NCBI RefSeq assembly: GCF_001636055.1
Contig: NZ_CP011789.1
Location: forward strand, 1,798,001-1,862,000
Direction of reading: 5' to 3'
Origin: Pseudomonas putida
GTDB lineage: Bacteria; Pseudomonadota; Gammaproteobacteria; Pseudomonadales; Pseudomonadaceae
DNA length: 64,000 bases
A program made the translations under genes and the position numbers. Shown here one piece after another: positions 36,609 to 44,743 of this stretch; positions within the stretch are counted from its first letter, which is position 1, and every line of letters starts with the position of its first letter. The notes under the pieces were generated by a model. That model saw only the letters and a list, made by a program, of their open reading frames with translations, ran no database searches and was not told the origin of the DNA.

Positions 36609-36940
36609 GAGATAGCGCTGTCTTTTGATTATTGAGAAAAACGCAAGCGCATCGAGGAGCGAACGCTTCGATGGAAACGGCTGAGGGATTTATGAGTGAA
36701 GCGTTTCAGCTTGCGGTGCGGAGGATATAGGGGAAATTGTAAGAAAAAAAGACAAAATGTCGCAGGGGATTGTTGTCGCAGACGTAATAGTGGGTGCAGT
36801 TCGTGCAGGAGCGGGCTGGCCCGCGAAAAAACACCGCGCTGCCTGGCACGGGCTACGCCCGTGTTCGCGGGCAAGCCCGCTCCTACACGGATTGGGCTGG
36901 CCTTCAGATTTTGAACAAGACAGTTGCCCCTGCACGCAGG
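36609..36940. other. Gene-free gap between oprB and the TonB receptor, with REP pair
   Basis: This 332-base gap has no convincing gene. Next to oprB it holds an AT-rich stretch (about 36700-36770) suitable for the oprB-gcd promoter on the minus strand, including the inverted arms gaagcgtttcagcttgc and gcaagcgcatcgag...gaacgcttc. The right half is a REP doublet (36804-36888). The rest shows no recognisable operator. Confidence 0.6.
36804..36888. repeat. Inverted pair of REP elements upstream of oprB
   Basis: Arms tgcaggagcgggctggcccgcgaa (36804-36827) and ttcgcgggcaagcccgctcctac (36864-36886) are inverted copies of the REP unit; the first carries a t-g change in the core (gctggccc). Between them lies another small inverted repeat (cacgggctacgcccgtg). 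Confidence 0.85.
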
Positions 36941-38986
36941 TCAGAAGCTGGTGCGCAGCCCGACTTCGACACTACGTCCCGGTGCCGGCGCGATATCGCG
37001 CAGGATGGAACTGGCGTAGCGCACGGTCTGGTCGGTCAGGTTCTCGCCACGTACGAACGCCAGCCACTGGCTCTGGCCAATGTCGAAGCGATAGCCGACG
37101 CTGGCGCCGAGGGTGGTGTAGCCGTCGGTCCCGTGTTCGTTGTCCGGCTTGCGGTGCTGCGAGGCGGCGTGTTGCACGTCCACGCGCGCCTGCCAGCGAT
37201 CCAGCTCCCACAGCAGGCCGGTGCCCACCCGCAGCGGGGCGATGCGTGGCAGTGGCTCGCCGGTGTCGAGGTTCTTGGCGCGGGTATAGTCGCCGGACAG
37301 CTCCAGGGCGAAGCTGCCGTAGCGGTTCTCCAGCAGCTTCCAGCGATCCTGGGCCTCGATACCATAGAAGCGCGCACGCACGCCCTGATAAAGGTACTCA
37401 GGAATCCCGCCGTCGTCGTGGTCATGATCATGGTCATGGTCGTCGTCACCATGGTCATGCCCTTCACGCAGATTACCGCTGCCGATCAGGCCGATGTAGT
37501 TGCGAAAGTGGCTGTAGAACACGCCGACACTGCCCTTGTGCGTGCCGTTGTCGAAGCGCAGTGCCAGGTCGCCGGAAATTGCCTTCTCCTTGTTCAGGTT
37601 CGGATCGCCGACTTCATAGGCGCCGGTGGCGACGTGTGCGCCGTTGGCATACAGCTCGTAGAAGGTCGGTGCGCGCTCGGTGTAGGCCAGGCTCGCCGCC
37701 AGTGCCCAGACCGGATCGAGCTGGTACACCGCGCCCGATGACAGGCTTGCGGCATTGAAGCTGGTCGATTTGTCGGCACCGACGAAGTTCTCGTTGCCCT
37801 TGGCATCCGGGTCGATGCGGGTGTGCTCCAGGCGGGCGCCGAGGCTCAGGTTCAGGCGTTCGGTGGCCTGCCATTGCTCGAGCATGAACAGCGCCAGGCT
37901 GTCGGTGTCGGTGTGCGGCACGAAGGCTTCTTCACCCAACGCCGAGAACTCGTTGCGACTGACCTGGGCGCCGATCACCCCTTCGACGGGGCCGATGGGC
38001 TGGTGGCGGGCTTCGATGCGCGCCTCATAGCCTTTGTTCTTGAAGGTGGTGTGGACCTCGCCCTCTTCGATCTCGCGGTGTTGGTAGTCGGTGTAGCCGG
38101 CGTCGACCTTGACCGAACTGAACGGTCCTTCGAGGTCGCGCAGTTCCGAGGCGAAGGCGTAGTGGTCCTGTTGCATGTCCAGGCGCACGCCGGGCTCGGC
38201 CACCGAGCCGTAGTTGCTGTCGTAGCGGCTATAGGACAGGCCTGCATAGCCATGGTCCCAATGGTAGGAACCACCGATGGCGCCGCCGTCCTGGCGGCCG
38301 TCGCTGTTTTCCAGGCGATGCTTGCTGCCGGGTTCGTCGGCGTCGCGCACCTTCGCGCTGCGTGCATAGCCGGGGATGCGCAGGTCGTTGAACTGACGGC
38401 TGTTGGCGTCCAGGTGCAGGGCGAAATTGCCGTCACCGGCTTCGAGCTTGCCGGCGCTGCTGCGCGTGGTGTCGGCGCCGCCATAGCGCAGCTCGCCTGC
38501 GCCATGGATGCCTTCGATAGGCGAGTCGGGAATGCGGTTGTCGAAGGTGTTGACTACACCACCGATGGCGTTGCCGCCGTAGAGCAGCGCAGCCGGGCCA
38601 CGGACGATCTCGACGCGTTCGACGGTGACCGGGTCCAGCGGCACGGCGTGGTCATAGGACAATGACGAGGCATCCAGGGCACCGACGCCATTGCGCAGGA
38701 TGCGGATGCGGTCGCCATCCAGGCCGCGGATCACCGGGCGACTGGCGCCTGGACCGAACCAGGTGGAGGCGACACCGGGCTGTTTGTTGAGGGTTTCACC
38801 GAGGCTGCCGTGCTGCTGTTGCAGCAGGTCATCGCCTTCGAGCACGGTGCTTGGGGCGGCGAGCTGGCGGTTGCCGAGCGGGTTGGCGGTGATCACCTGG
38901 GGTTCGAGCTCCACCGCCTGGCTGGGCGATGACGCCAACCACAAGGCGACAGCGAGGGGAGAGAGGCGCAGGGACTTGGACAACAT
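36941..38986 (-). CDS. znuD: TonB-dependent receptor with His/Asp-rich loop (ZnuD-like, probable zinc uptake)
   Basis: A 681-residue outer-membrane TonB-dependent receptor. The signal peptide is MLSKSLRLSPLAVALWLASSPSQA. A TonB-box-like stretch (LEPQVITANPLG) and the plug follow, with the usual RIRILRNGVGALDASSLSYDHAVPLDPVTVERVEIVRGPAALLYGGNAIGGVVN, then a 22-strand barrel ending in GLRTSF. A loop near residues 506-523 (EGHDHGDDDHDHDHDHDDGG) is rich in His and Asp and should bind divalent metal, as in ZnuD of Neisseria and its P. aeruginosa homologue. Upstream at 39034-39048 is a Zur-like box matching one near the zinc-free L31. The zinc assignment is inference from the loop plus the box. Confidence 0.88.
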   Translation of the reverse strand: MLSKSLRLSPLAVALWLASSPSQAVELEPQVITANPLGNRQLAAPSTVLEGDDLLQQQHGSLGETLNKQPGVASTWFGPGASRPVIRGLDGDRIRILRNGVGALDASSLSYDHAVPLDPVTVERVEIVRGPAALLYGGNAIGGVVNTFDNRIPDSPIEGIHGAGELRYGGADTTRSSAGKLEAGDGNFALHLDANSRQFNDLRIPGYARSAKVRDADEPGSKHRLENSDGRQDGGAIGGSYHWDHGYAGLSYSRYDSNYGSVAEPGVRLDMQQDHYAFASELRDLEGPFSSVKVDAGYTDYQHREIEEGEVHTTFKNKGYEARIEARHQPIGPVEGVIGAQVSRNEFSALGEEAFVPHTDTDSLALFMLEQWQATERLNLSLGARLEHTRIDPDAKGNENFVGADKSTSFNAASLSSGAVYQLDPVWALAASLAYTERAPTFYELYANGAHVATGAYEVGDPNLNKEKAISGDLALRFDNGTHKGSVGVFYSHFRNYIGLIGSGNLREGHDHGDDDHDHDHDHDDGGIPEYLYQGVRARFYGIEAQDRWKLLENRYGSFALELSGDYTRAKNLDTGEPLPRIAPLRVGTGLLWELDRWQARVDVQHAASQHRKPDNEHGTDGYTTLGASVGYRFDIGQSQWLAFVRGENLTDQTVRYASSILRDIAPAPGRSVEVGLRTSF

Positions 38987-39033
38987 GAGCGTGTGACGTT
39001 CCTTGGCAGATATTTATAGTGAAGATACGAATA

Positions 39034-39048
39034 GATACAATATAACAT
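39034..39048 (-). promoter_or_regulatory. Zur-like box upstream of the ZnuD-like receptor
   Basis: On the minus strand it reads ATGTTATATTGTATC. The 15-mer upstream of the zinc-free L31 gene (46510-46524) is ATGTTATAAAGTATC, with 13 of 15 bases identical. Both resemble the gammaproteobacterial Zur consensus core TGTTATAnTATAACA. It lies about 50 bases before the receptor start codon. Confidence 0.6.
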
Positions 39049-39198
39049 TGCTATTTCATCACAGAGGTTTCCTGTCTGGCCAGGGGTTTGTGCTATGGAA
39101 GGCTCTGGCCCGGGCTGGGAGCGCAGGCGGTCCGCATCCTTGCACACCGGCCCACTACACTCGTGTAAGGTGCGCATCTTTCAACGCGGGAGCACTGC

Positions 39199-39420
39199 AT
39201 GAGCACGGCCCAACACAACGCACTGCACGGCAAGACGCTGGAGCAGATCCTCACCGAGCTGGTGGCCCACTACCAATGGCAGGGGCTGGCCGAGCGCATC
39301 GACATCCGCTGCTTCAAGAGCGACCCGAGCATCAAGTCGAGCCTGACCTTCCTGCGCAAGACGCCCTGGGCGCGGGAAAAGGTCGAGCAGCTGTACATCA
39401 AGCTGTCACGCAAGGCTTGA
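39199..39420 (+). CDS. VF530 / DUF2132 family small DNA-binding-like protein
   Basis: A 73-residue protein of the VF530 (DUF2132) family. The full family pattern is visible: [61 protein letters not shown]. Structures of this family show a small alpha/beta fold of the SAP type, suggesting nucleic-acid binding; the cellular role is not established. Start ATG behind GGGAG. The next gene begins 3 bases after the stop. Divergent from the TonB receptor gene. Confidence 0.9.
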   Translation: MSTAQHNALHGKTLEQILTELVAHYQWQGLAERIDIRCFKSDPSIKSSLTFLRKTPWAREKVEQLYIKLSRKA

Positions 39421-39422
39421 GG

Positions 39423-40052
39423 GTGCCGCGTCCCTGGCTGACCCTGGCCGCCCTGCTCGGCTGGACGGGGTTGGCGGTGCAGTTGTATCTGGTGCTGCTG
39501 GCGCGCTGGCAGGAGCAGGCCAGCTTGATCGGTGGCATGGTCAATCTGTTCGGCTATTTCACCGTGCTGAGCAACACCCTGGTGGCCACGGTACTGAGCC
39601 ATGCGGCGTTCGGCCGTGAGACGGCGGCGCGGCGCTGGTTCCTGACGCCGGCGGTGAGCTCCGGTGTGCTGGTCAGTATCGTGCTGGTGGCAGTGGCCTA
39701 CAGCCTGCTGCTTCGGCACCTGTGGCAACCCGAGGGTTGGCAGTGGCTGGCCGACGAACTGTTGCACGACGTGATGCCGCTGGTGTTCGTGCTGTACTGG
39801 TGCCTGGCGGTGCCCAAGGGGCGCTTGCGGCTATGGCACCTGGTCGCCTGGAGCCTGTACCCGCTGGTGTATTTCCTGTTTACCTTGTGGCGGGGGCATG
39901 AGATCGGGGTCTACCCCTATCCCTTCGTCGATGTGGCGAGCCTGGGGTATGGGCGGGTGCTGATCAATGCACTGGCGGTGTTGGCGGGGTTCTGGGGGAT
40001 CGGGTTGCTGGTGATCGGGGTGGATCGGTGGTGGGGGCGGGTGAAGGGATGA
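39423..40052 (+). CDS. Pr6Pr-like six-helix integral membrane protein
   Basis: A 209-residue membrane protein starting at GTG 39423 (VPRPWLTLAALLGWTGLAVQLYLVLLARWQ), just after the VF530 gene. Six membrane segments are visible, with GGMVNLFGYFTVLSNTLVATVL, VSSGVLVSIVLVAVAYSLLLRH, DVMPLVFVLYWCLAVPKG and YPLVYFLFTLWRGHEIGVYPYPFVDVASLGYGRVLINALAVL. This matches the Pr6Pr/FAR-17a family of conserved membrane proteins of unknown function (conserved F-x-Y-F-T..SN and YP-x-PF motifs). The open frame extends upstream to 39003, but that part overlaps the small gene and lacks membrane character. Confidence 0.82.
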   Translation: MPRPWLTLAALLGWTGLAVQLYLVLLARWQEQASLIGGMVNLFGYFTVLSNTLVATVLSHAAFGRETAARRWFLTPAVSSGVLVSIVLVAVAYSLLLRHLWQPEGWQWLADELLHDVMPLVFVLYWCLAVPKGRLRLWHLVAWSLYPLVYFLFTLWRGHEIGVYPYPFVDVASLGYGRVLINALAVLAGFWGIGLLVIGVDRWWGRVKG

Positions 40053-40107
40053 GTCGGGACGAGTCGCTGCGACTCGTCCCGCGACAGGGCCGCATCGGTC
40101 TTACTGG

Positions 40108-40869
40108 CTACTCATCATCCGCACTGCCCTCTGCGCGCCAGTAAGCCGCTGCCTTGAGCGCATCCTCGGCCACGCCCTTTTCCAGCAGCAAAGCCTTGGC
40201 CTGCCGGGTCAGGCCCTTCTCCAGCGCTACCCAGCCGTACAGCCGGCCCTGCGGCAACGTCAGGTTTTTCACCAGGCCGAGCAGGTCCTCTGCCTGCCGA
40301 CGTACCCAGATGACCTCCACCTGCGCCTTGCTCGGCAGCGGCTGGCGCTCCTGTTCATCCTCAATCTGGATGACCGCCAGCACCTGGCGTCCGGCCGGCA
40401 TCTCCTCGAGCCGTCGGGCAATCGCGGGGATGGCGGTTTCGTCGCCGATCAGCAGGTAGCTGTCGAAGATGTCCGGCACCACCATCGACGCGCGTGGGCC
40501 GGCGATATCGAGGTGCTGGCCCGGCGCGGCCTGGGCAGCCCAGGTCGAGGCAGGGCCGTCGCCATGCAGGACGAAGTCGATGTCCAGCTCCAGGGCGTCC
40601 AGGTCGATGCGCCGCGGCGTGTACTCGCGCATGGTCGGCCGTACGCCGCCGTCGCGGCCCAGGTTGCGGGCGTCGATCGCTTGTTGCTCCTCGGGCGTGC
40701 AGCCGAACAGCACCTTGACGTGGTCGTCCGTGCCCAAGCTGGTGAAGCCTGCCAGTTCCGCACCGCCCAGGGTGATACGGCGCATGCGCGGGGTCAGGTC
40801 GGTGACCCGCAGCACCTGCAGACGGCGTTGGCGGATCTCGTGGTTGACGCGATGAATGGTGTCGCTCAT
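40108..40869 (-). CDS. Siderophore-interacting protein (ferric-siderophore reductase)
   Basis: A 253-residue SIP/ViuB-family flavoprotein, a cytoplasmic NAD(P)H-dependent reductase that releases iron from ferric siderophores. The FAD-binding motif R-x-Y-T (as MREYTPRRID, about residues 80-89) and the GDGPASTWAAQAAPGQHLDIAGPRAS stretch (about 103-128) are family signatures. DSYLLIGDETAIPAIARRLEEMP begins the NAD domain, and the AYWRAEG C-terminal motif is complete. Its start overlaps the padR-type gene by 4 bases, so the two are one operon, as in YqjH-YqjI of E. coli. That pairing suggests iron- or nickel-linked control. Confidence 0.95.
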   Translation of the reverse strand: MSDTIHRVNHEIRQRRLQVLRVTDLTPRMRRITLGGAELAGFTSLGTDDHVKVLFGCTPEEQQAIDARNLGRDGGVRPTMREYTPRRIDLDALELDIDFVLHGDGPASTWAAQAAPGQHLDIAGPRASMVVPDIFDSYLLIGDETAIPAIARRLEEMPAGRQVLAVIQIEDEQERQPLPSKAQVEVIWVRRQAEDLLGLVKNLTLPQGRLYGWVALEKGLTRQAKALLLEKGVAEDALKAAAYWRAEGSADDE

Positions 40870-41408
40870 GGGGTTTTCTCCTGAACGGAATCGGTCGGCC
40901 CGCCTGCGATGGCCCTGGCCGTGTCGTTGAGCAGGCCGCGCACCCGCTCGATTTCCTCGGGTGTCCAGCGACCGCTGTGCATGTGCAGGGCATGGCGCAG
41001 ATTGCCGACTGCCTCGTTGATCTCTGGTGGACGGTCATGTCCGCGCAAGGCGCGCTTGCTCAACTCGATGCGCATGCGTACGCCGTCGAGGGCGACGGCT
41101 TGTTCGGCGAGTGATTGGCGACCGACTTCGGTGATGACATAGAGGCGCTTGCTGCCCTGAATCTGGCCACTGATCAGCTCGGCTTCCTCAAGAAAGTTGA
41201 GGGTCGGGTAGATCACCCCGGGGCTGGGGCTGTAGCTGCCATCGAATAGCCCTTCGATCTGACGAATCAGGTCATAGCCGTGGCCGGGTTGCTCGGCGAG
41301 CATCGACAGCATCAGCAGTTTCAGATCGCCAGGGGCGAAGACCCGCGGGCCGCGCTCACCGCGACCGGGGCGGCGCTCGAAAGGATCATGGGGGGCGTGG
41401 TCACGCAT
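40866..41408 (-). CDS. PadR-family regulator (YqjI-like)
   Basis: A 180-residue PadR-type regulator. The winged helix spans about residues 25-100 (GDLKLLMLSMLAEQPGHGYDLIRQIEGLFDGSYSPSPGVIYPTLNFLEEAELI...RLYVITEVGRQSLAE). The C-terminal helical dimerisation part ends DSVQEKTP. The N-terminal extension with Arg and His (RDHAPHDPFERRPGRGERG) is shorter and less metal-rich than E. coli YqjI, but the pairing with a siderophore reductase is the same. It is probably autoregulatory through the GATATATC palindromes just upstream of its start codon. The inducer is unknown; iron or nickel is inferred from the YqjI parallel. Confidence 0.9.
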   Translation of the reverse strand: MRDHAPHDPFERRPGRGERGPRVFAPGDLKLLMLSMLAEQPGHGYDLIRQIEGLFDGSYSPSPGVIYPTLNFLEEAELISGQIQGSKRLYVITEVGRQSLAEQAVALDGVRMRIELSKRALRGHDRPPEINEAVGNLRHALHMHSGRWTPEEIERVRGLLNDTARAIAGGPTDSVQEKTP

Positions 41409-41430
41409 GAGGTGCAGGCTCCTTGTGTTT

Positions 41431-41464
41431 CGATATATCGCAAGATATTACTCAAGATATATCT
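41431..41464 (-). promoter_or_regulatory. Candidate PadR operator (tandem GATATATC palindromes)
   Basis: Two perfect copies of the palindrome GATATATC (41432-41439 and 41456-41463) are separated by 16 bases, with a third related GATATT between (41444-41449). Start-to-start spacing is 24 bases, a little over two helical turns. Located 24-56 bases upstream of the padR start codon, where an autoregulatory PadR/YqjI operator is expected. Confidence 0.65.
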
Positions 41465-41483
41465 AAACACAAGGCTTCAAATG

Positions 41484-41500
41484 CAGATGATTATCATCTG
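41484..41500. promoter_or_regulatory. Fur-box-like palindrome upstream of the padR-sip operon
   Basis: CAGATGATTATCATCTG is a perfect 8-base inverted repeat around one base. The core ATGATTATCAT matches the centre of the Fur consensus GATAATGATAATCATTATC. It lies 76-92 bases before the padR-sip operon, consistent with iron control of a siderophore reductase. Confidence 0.6.
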
Positions 41501-41524
41501 GTTTTTTGATGGGTGCCTTGCCTG

Positions 41525-44500
41525 TCAATGCATCGCCAGTTGCGGCGCCTTGCATTCATTGGGGTTTCCCGGCTCCAGGTATGGCATGAGAATCGGCGCC
41601 ATACCCTTGAGTACCTGCACGGGCAGGGCCGAGGTGAACTTGAACGACTCCGCCGTGCGTCCCGGCACGAAGGCGGTGAGCGTGCCGAAGTGGTTGTCGC
41701 CGAGGAAGAACACGAAGGTGGCAGTGCGGTTCAGCGAGCGTGAGCCGATCAGCCGTCCGCCGGCGCCGTAGCTCTGCAGGCGGTTGTCACCCGTCCCGGT
41801 CTTGCCACCCATCACCAGCAAGGTACCGTCGTGCAGCTTGAAGCTGCCGGAAATACGCCGCGCGGTACCGGCATCGACCACCTGCGACATCGCGCCTTTC
41901 AGGGCCCGCGCCACTTCCACCTTGAGGATTCGTTGGCCGCGGTCGGGGTCGCTGATCAGCTTGGTTTCATAGGGGGTGCCGGCCGCGAAGTGCAAGGTGT
42001 CGATGCGCAGGGTCGGCAGGCGTACGCCATCGTTCTGGATGATGCCTACCAGTTCGGACAGCGCCGCAGGGCGGTCGCCCGAGCTGCCAATGGCCGTGGC
42101 CAGTGACGGTACCAGGTGATCGAAGGGGTAGCCGACGCGCTTCCAGCGCTGGTGGATGTCGAGAAACGCCTCGATTTCGACCATGGTACGGATGCGGCTG
42201 TCACGGGCGCCCTGGTGACGGCTCTTGAACAACCAGCTGTACACCTCCTGACGCTCGAAGCGACTGGCGTTGACCATCTCGGTGGGGGTGGCGCCAGGGT
42301 TTTTCAGCAGGTAGCCGAGCAGCCACAGGTCCAGAGGGTGGACCTTGGCGATGAAACCCTGATCGGGCAAGTCGTACTTGCCTGGACCGTAGGCGGCGTA
42401 CATTTCAGAAAGGCGGCCGTCGTTGAGCTTGGCCATGGCGGCCTTGTCCTTGGCGCTGTGCGCGCGGACGAAGGCGTTGAAGGTTTCCTGGCCGGCCTCG
42501 GGGAACAGGTAGCGGTGCACCGCCGCCAGGCGCTGGGGGGTGACGCGCATGCTGTCGAGGAAGGTGTCCAGGCGTTGCTGGGAGGTCTTGCGCTGGTACT
42601 TGCGCCAGAAGCGCATCAGGTAATTGGTGCCCTCGCGGTCGGCGAAGCGCGCCAGGTACTCCTGGCGGCGCGGGTCGGCGTCATCCTTGAGCAGTGGTTC
42701 GCGGTTGTAGGGTTGCTGGTAGGTGACGTAGCGCACCAGGTCGCGCATCAGGCGGATGAACGGCAGGTTGATCGACTCGCGCAATGCGTCCTTGAGGGTC
42801 GGGTTGCGGCCGTTGTCCTCCTTGCGGAAGTTGTTGAACACGTGCATGCCACCACCGGTGAAAAATGCCTCGCCGGTATTGGCCGAGTACTTGCGCTCCA
42901 GCGCGGCGTCGAGCATGGCGTCGAGGTTCTGGTTCTTGCTGTTCAGCATCAGCCATTCCAGTGACCACTGGGTGATGCGGTCCAGGTCGGCTACCTCCAC
43001 TTTCTTGAGCTCGGCTACCGGCTTGCCGGCGTACTTGTCGTGCAGCTCGGCGACGATTTCAAGGTAGGTGGTCAGCACTCGCAGCTTGGCGGTCGAACCC
43101 AGTTCCAGCTTGCTGCCCTCGTTGATGTCGAACGGTTGGTTGGTGCTGTCGGTCTGCACCCGAACCCGCGAGCCGTCGGCGGTGCGCTCGAACAGGGTGA
43201 AGCTGTAGCTGACCTGGTCGGTGGTCTTGCTGGTCAGCAGGCGCTCGCCGATCAGGCCCATCTGCGCGGCGAACTCGGGGTCGGCGAGGTTCTTCAGATA
43301 CTGGCTGACCTGGGTCTGCAAGTCGGCTTGCAGGGTGCTGGTGGCGGAGAGGTCGAGGCGATCGAGGTCGTACAGCGGGCGGTTGAGCATGGCTGCCAGG
43401 CGGTTACGGGCCAGGCTGATGCCCTTGTTGGTGATGATCGGCACGATGGTCGGCTGAGCCACCCAGTCGCGGTACACCGCCTTGCTGGCCAGCGCGGCGT
43501 CGGCCAGCGGGCGATCGATGATGCCGTTGGCGGCGAGCACGCGGATATGCGAGTCGGTGAGCTCGGCCAGCTCGACGCGGCCTTTGGACAGGTAGTGCGA
43601 AGGTCGGCGCTGGGCAATTATCAATGACAGCACTTCACGCAGGGCCAGGCCACGAGCGGCCATGCTCTGGGCGTCGGTTTCCGTCGAGGTGAGCGCCTTG
43701 TTCACCTCGGCGAAGTCGGCGCCGTACCAGACCCGCAGCCCTTCGGCCATGCCGTGCACTTCACCGTGCCCGGGTACCGCCGAGAGCGGCACGCTGTTCA
43801 GATAGTCGCGCACGATGCGCTGGCGCGCCTCGGTGGTGTCAGGCCCGCCCTGGTAGGCGCGCACGCTGGCAGAAATCATCTGGCGGATCTTCTCGGCGCC
43901 ATTGACCGTCAGGCCGTCCGGCGAGTGCCGGTATTTTTCCAGTTGTGTGGCCAGGGTGCTGCCGCCCGCCGACTGGCCGGGCAGGGCCAGGTACTTGGCG
44001 ACCTGGCTGTAGGCAGCCTTGGCGAAGCGTGGCCAGTCTACCGCCGGGTTGTTCTGCGGGTCCTTGCTGTCGAGCAGGTCGCGGTTCTCGATGAACAGCA
44101 GGCTGTTGACGATCACCGGTGGGATCGAGGCGAAGTCGTCGTACAGGTGCTGGGGGTAGTGATACTGGTAGAGGGTGTCGCCGCGGCAGTCGGTGATCGA
44201 CAGGCCGGCCTGGATCTTCTCGACGTAGGGCACGAACAGGCCGTGGTCGACATAGCGCATCAGTGCCGGGGAGAAACGCACCTGCTCGCTGATCAGGTAG
44301 TCGCGCTTGAGCAGACGCGGCAGGAACTGGCCCAGGGCGCTGTAGCCCAGGCGTTTGTCGAAGGGGCCGTCGCCTGGGTAGACGATCGCGTCGCTCGGTC
44401 CGCGCTCCAGCGAGTAGGTGAGGGTACTGGCCAGGCGGCTGAATTCACGCGATTGCAGGTCCGAGCTCTGCACCTCGTCATAGACGGCAAAGCCCACCGC

Positions 44501-44641
44501 CACCATGGCCACCAGCACGATCAGGATGATCAGTCGCCACCACAACCGACGCTGACGAGGTGGCTTCGGCTGTGGTGGCTCGGCCAGAGGTGCTTCGGGT
44601 GCTTCCGTTCTGGTCTGTTCCGATTGCCACAGTGCGCCCAT
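41525..44641 (-). CDS. Large transglycosylase/penicillin-binding protein (class A PBP-like)
   Basis: A 1038-residue inner-membrane protein. After a proline-rich cytoplasmic tail there is one anchor (LWWRLIILIVLVAMVAVGFAVYD, about residues 32-54). The glycosyltransferase-51 domain follows, with LLFIENRDLLD (motif 1, Glu as in EDxxF but altered) and QSAGGSTLATQLEKYRHSPDG (motif 2). The transpeptidase-like part has SxxK as GSTAK (about residue 516) and KTG as GGKTGTGD (about 946). It is about 250 residues longer than typical PBP1a/1b. The ATG at 44641 was chosen; a TTG at 44659 would add six residues. It probably polymerises or remodels peptidoglycan, but the enzymology of this divergent group is not settled. 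Confidence 0.85.
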   Translation of the reverse strand: MGALWQSEQTRTEAPEAPLAEPPQPKPPRQRRLWWRLIILIVLVAMVAVGFAVYDEVQSSDLQSREFSRLASTLTYSLERGPSDAIVYPGDGPFDKRLGYSALGQFLPRLLKRDYLISEQVRFSPALMRYVDHGLFVPYVEKIQAGLSITDCRGDTLYQYHYPQHLYDDFASIPPVIVNSLLFIENRDLLDSKDPQNNPAVDWPRFAKAAYSQVAKYLALPGQSAGGSTLATQLEKYRHSPDGLTVNGAEKIRQMISASVRAYQGGPDTTEARQRIVRDYLNSVPLSAVPGHGEVHGMAEGLRVWYGADFAEVNKALTSTETDAQSMAARGLALREVLSLIIAQRRPSHYLSKGRVELAELTDSHIRVLAANGIIDRPLADAALASKAVYRDWVAQPTIVPIITNKGISLARNRLAAMLNRPLYDLDRLDLSATSTLQADLQTQVSQYLKNLADPEFAAQMGLIGERLLTSKTTDQVSYSFTLFERTADGSRVRVQTDSTNQPFDINEGSKLELGSTAKLRVLTTYLEIVAELHDKYAGKPVAELKKVEVADLDRITQWSLEWLMLNSKNQNLDAMLDAALERKYSANTGEAFFTGGGMHVFNNFRKEDNGRNPTLKDALRESINLPFIRLMRDLVRYVTYQQPYNREPLLKDDADPRRQEYLARFADREGTNYLMRFWRKYQRKTSQQRLDTFLDSMRVTPQRLAAVHRYLFPEAGQETFNAFVRAHSAKDKAAMAKLNDGRLSEMYAAYGPGKYDLPDQGFIAKVHPLDLWLLGYLLKNPGATPTEMVNASRFERQEVYSWLFKSRHQGARDSRIRTMVEIEAFLDIHQRWKRVGYPFDHLVPSLATAIGSSGDRPAALSELVGIIQNDGVRLPTLRIDTLHFAAGTPYETKLISDPDRGQRILKVEVARALKGAMSQVVDAGTARRISGSFKLHDGTLLVMGGKTGTGDNRLQSYGAGGRLIGSRSLNRTATFVFFLGDNHFGTLTAFVPGRTAESFKFTSALPVQVLKGMAPILMPYLEPGNPNECKAPQLAMH

Positions 44642-44743
44642 AGAGTTCAGTCCGGCCAAGTATTTTCGTCTTGCTTGTCTGAAGCTTAGACGCTGGCCGG
44701 ACTTGGTGAAAAAATTGTGAGGGCGATGATCGGTGTATTCGGA

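Noticed and set aside
37411..37465. Short tandem repeat (gtcatgatcatggtcatggtc) that looks like a microsatellite
   Set aside because: It is in frame within the TonB receptor and encodes the His/Asp-rich metal loop, so coding selection explains it.
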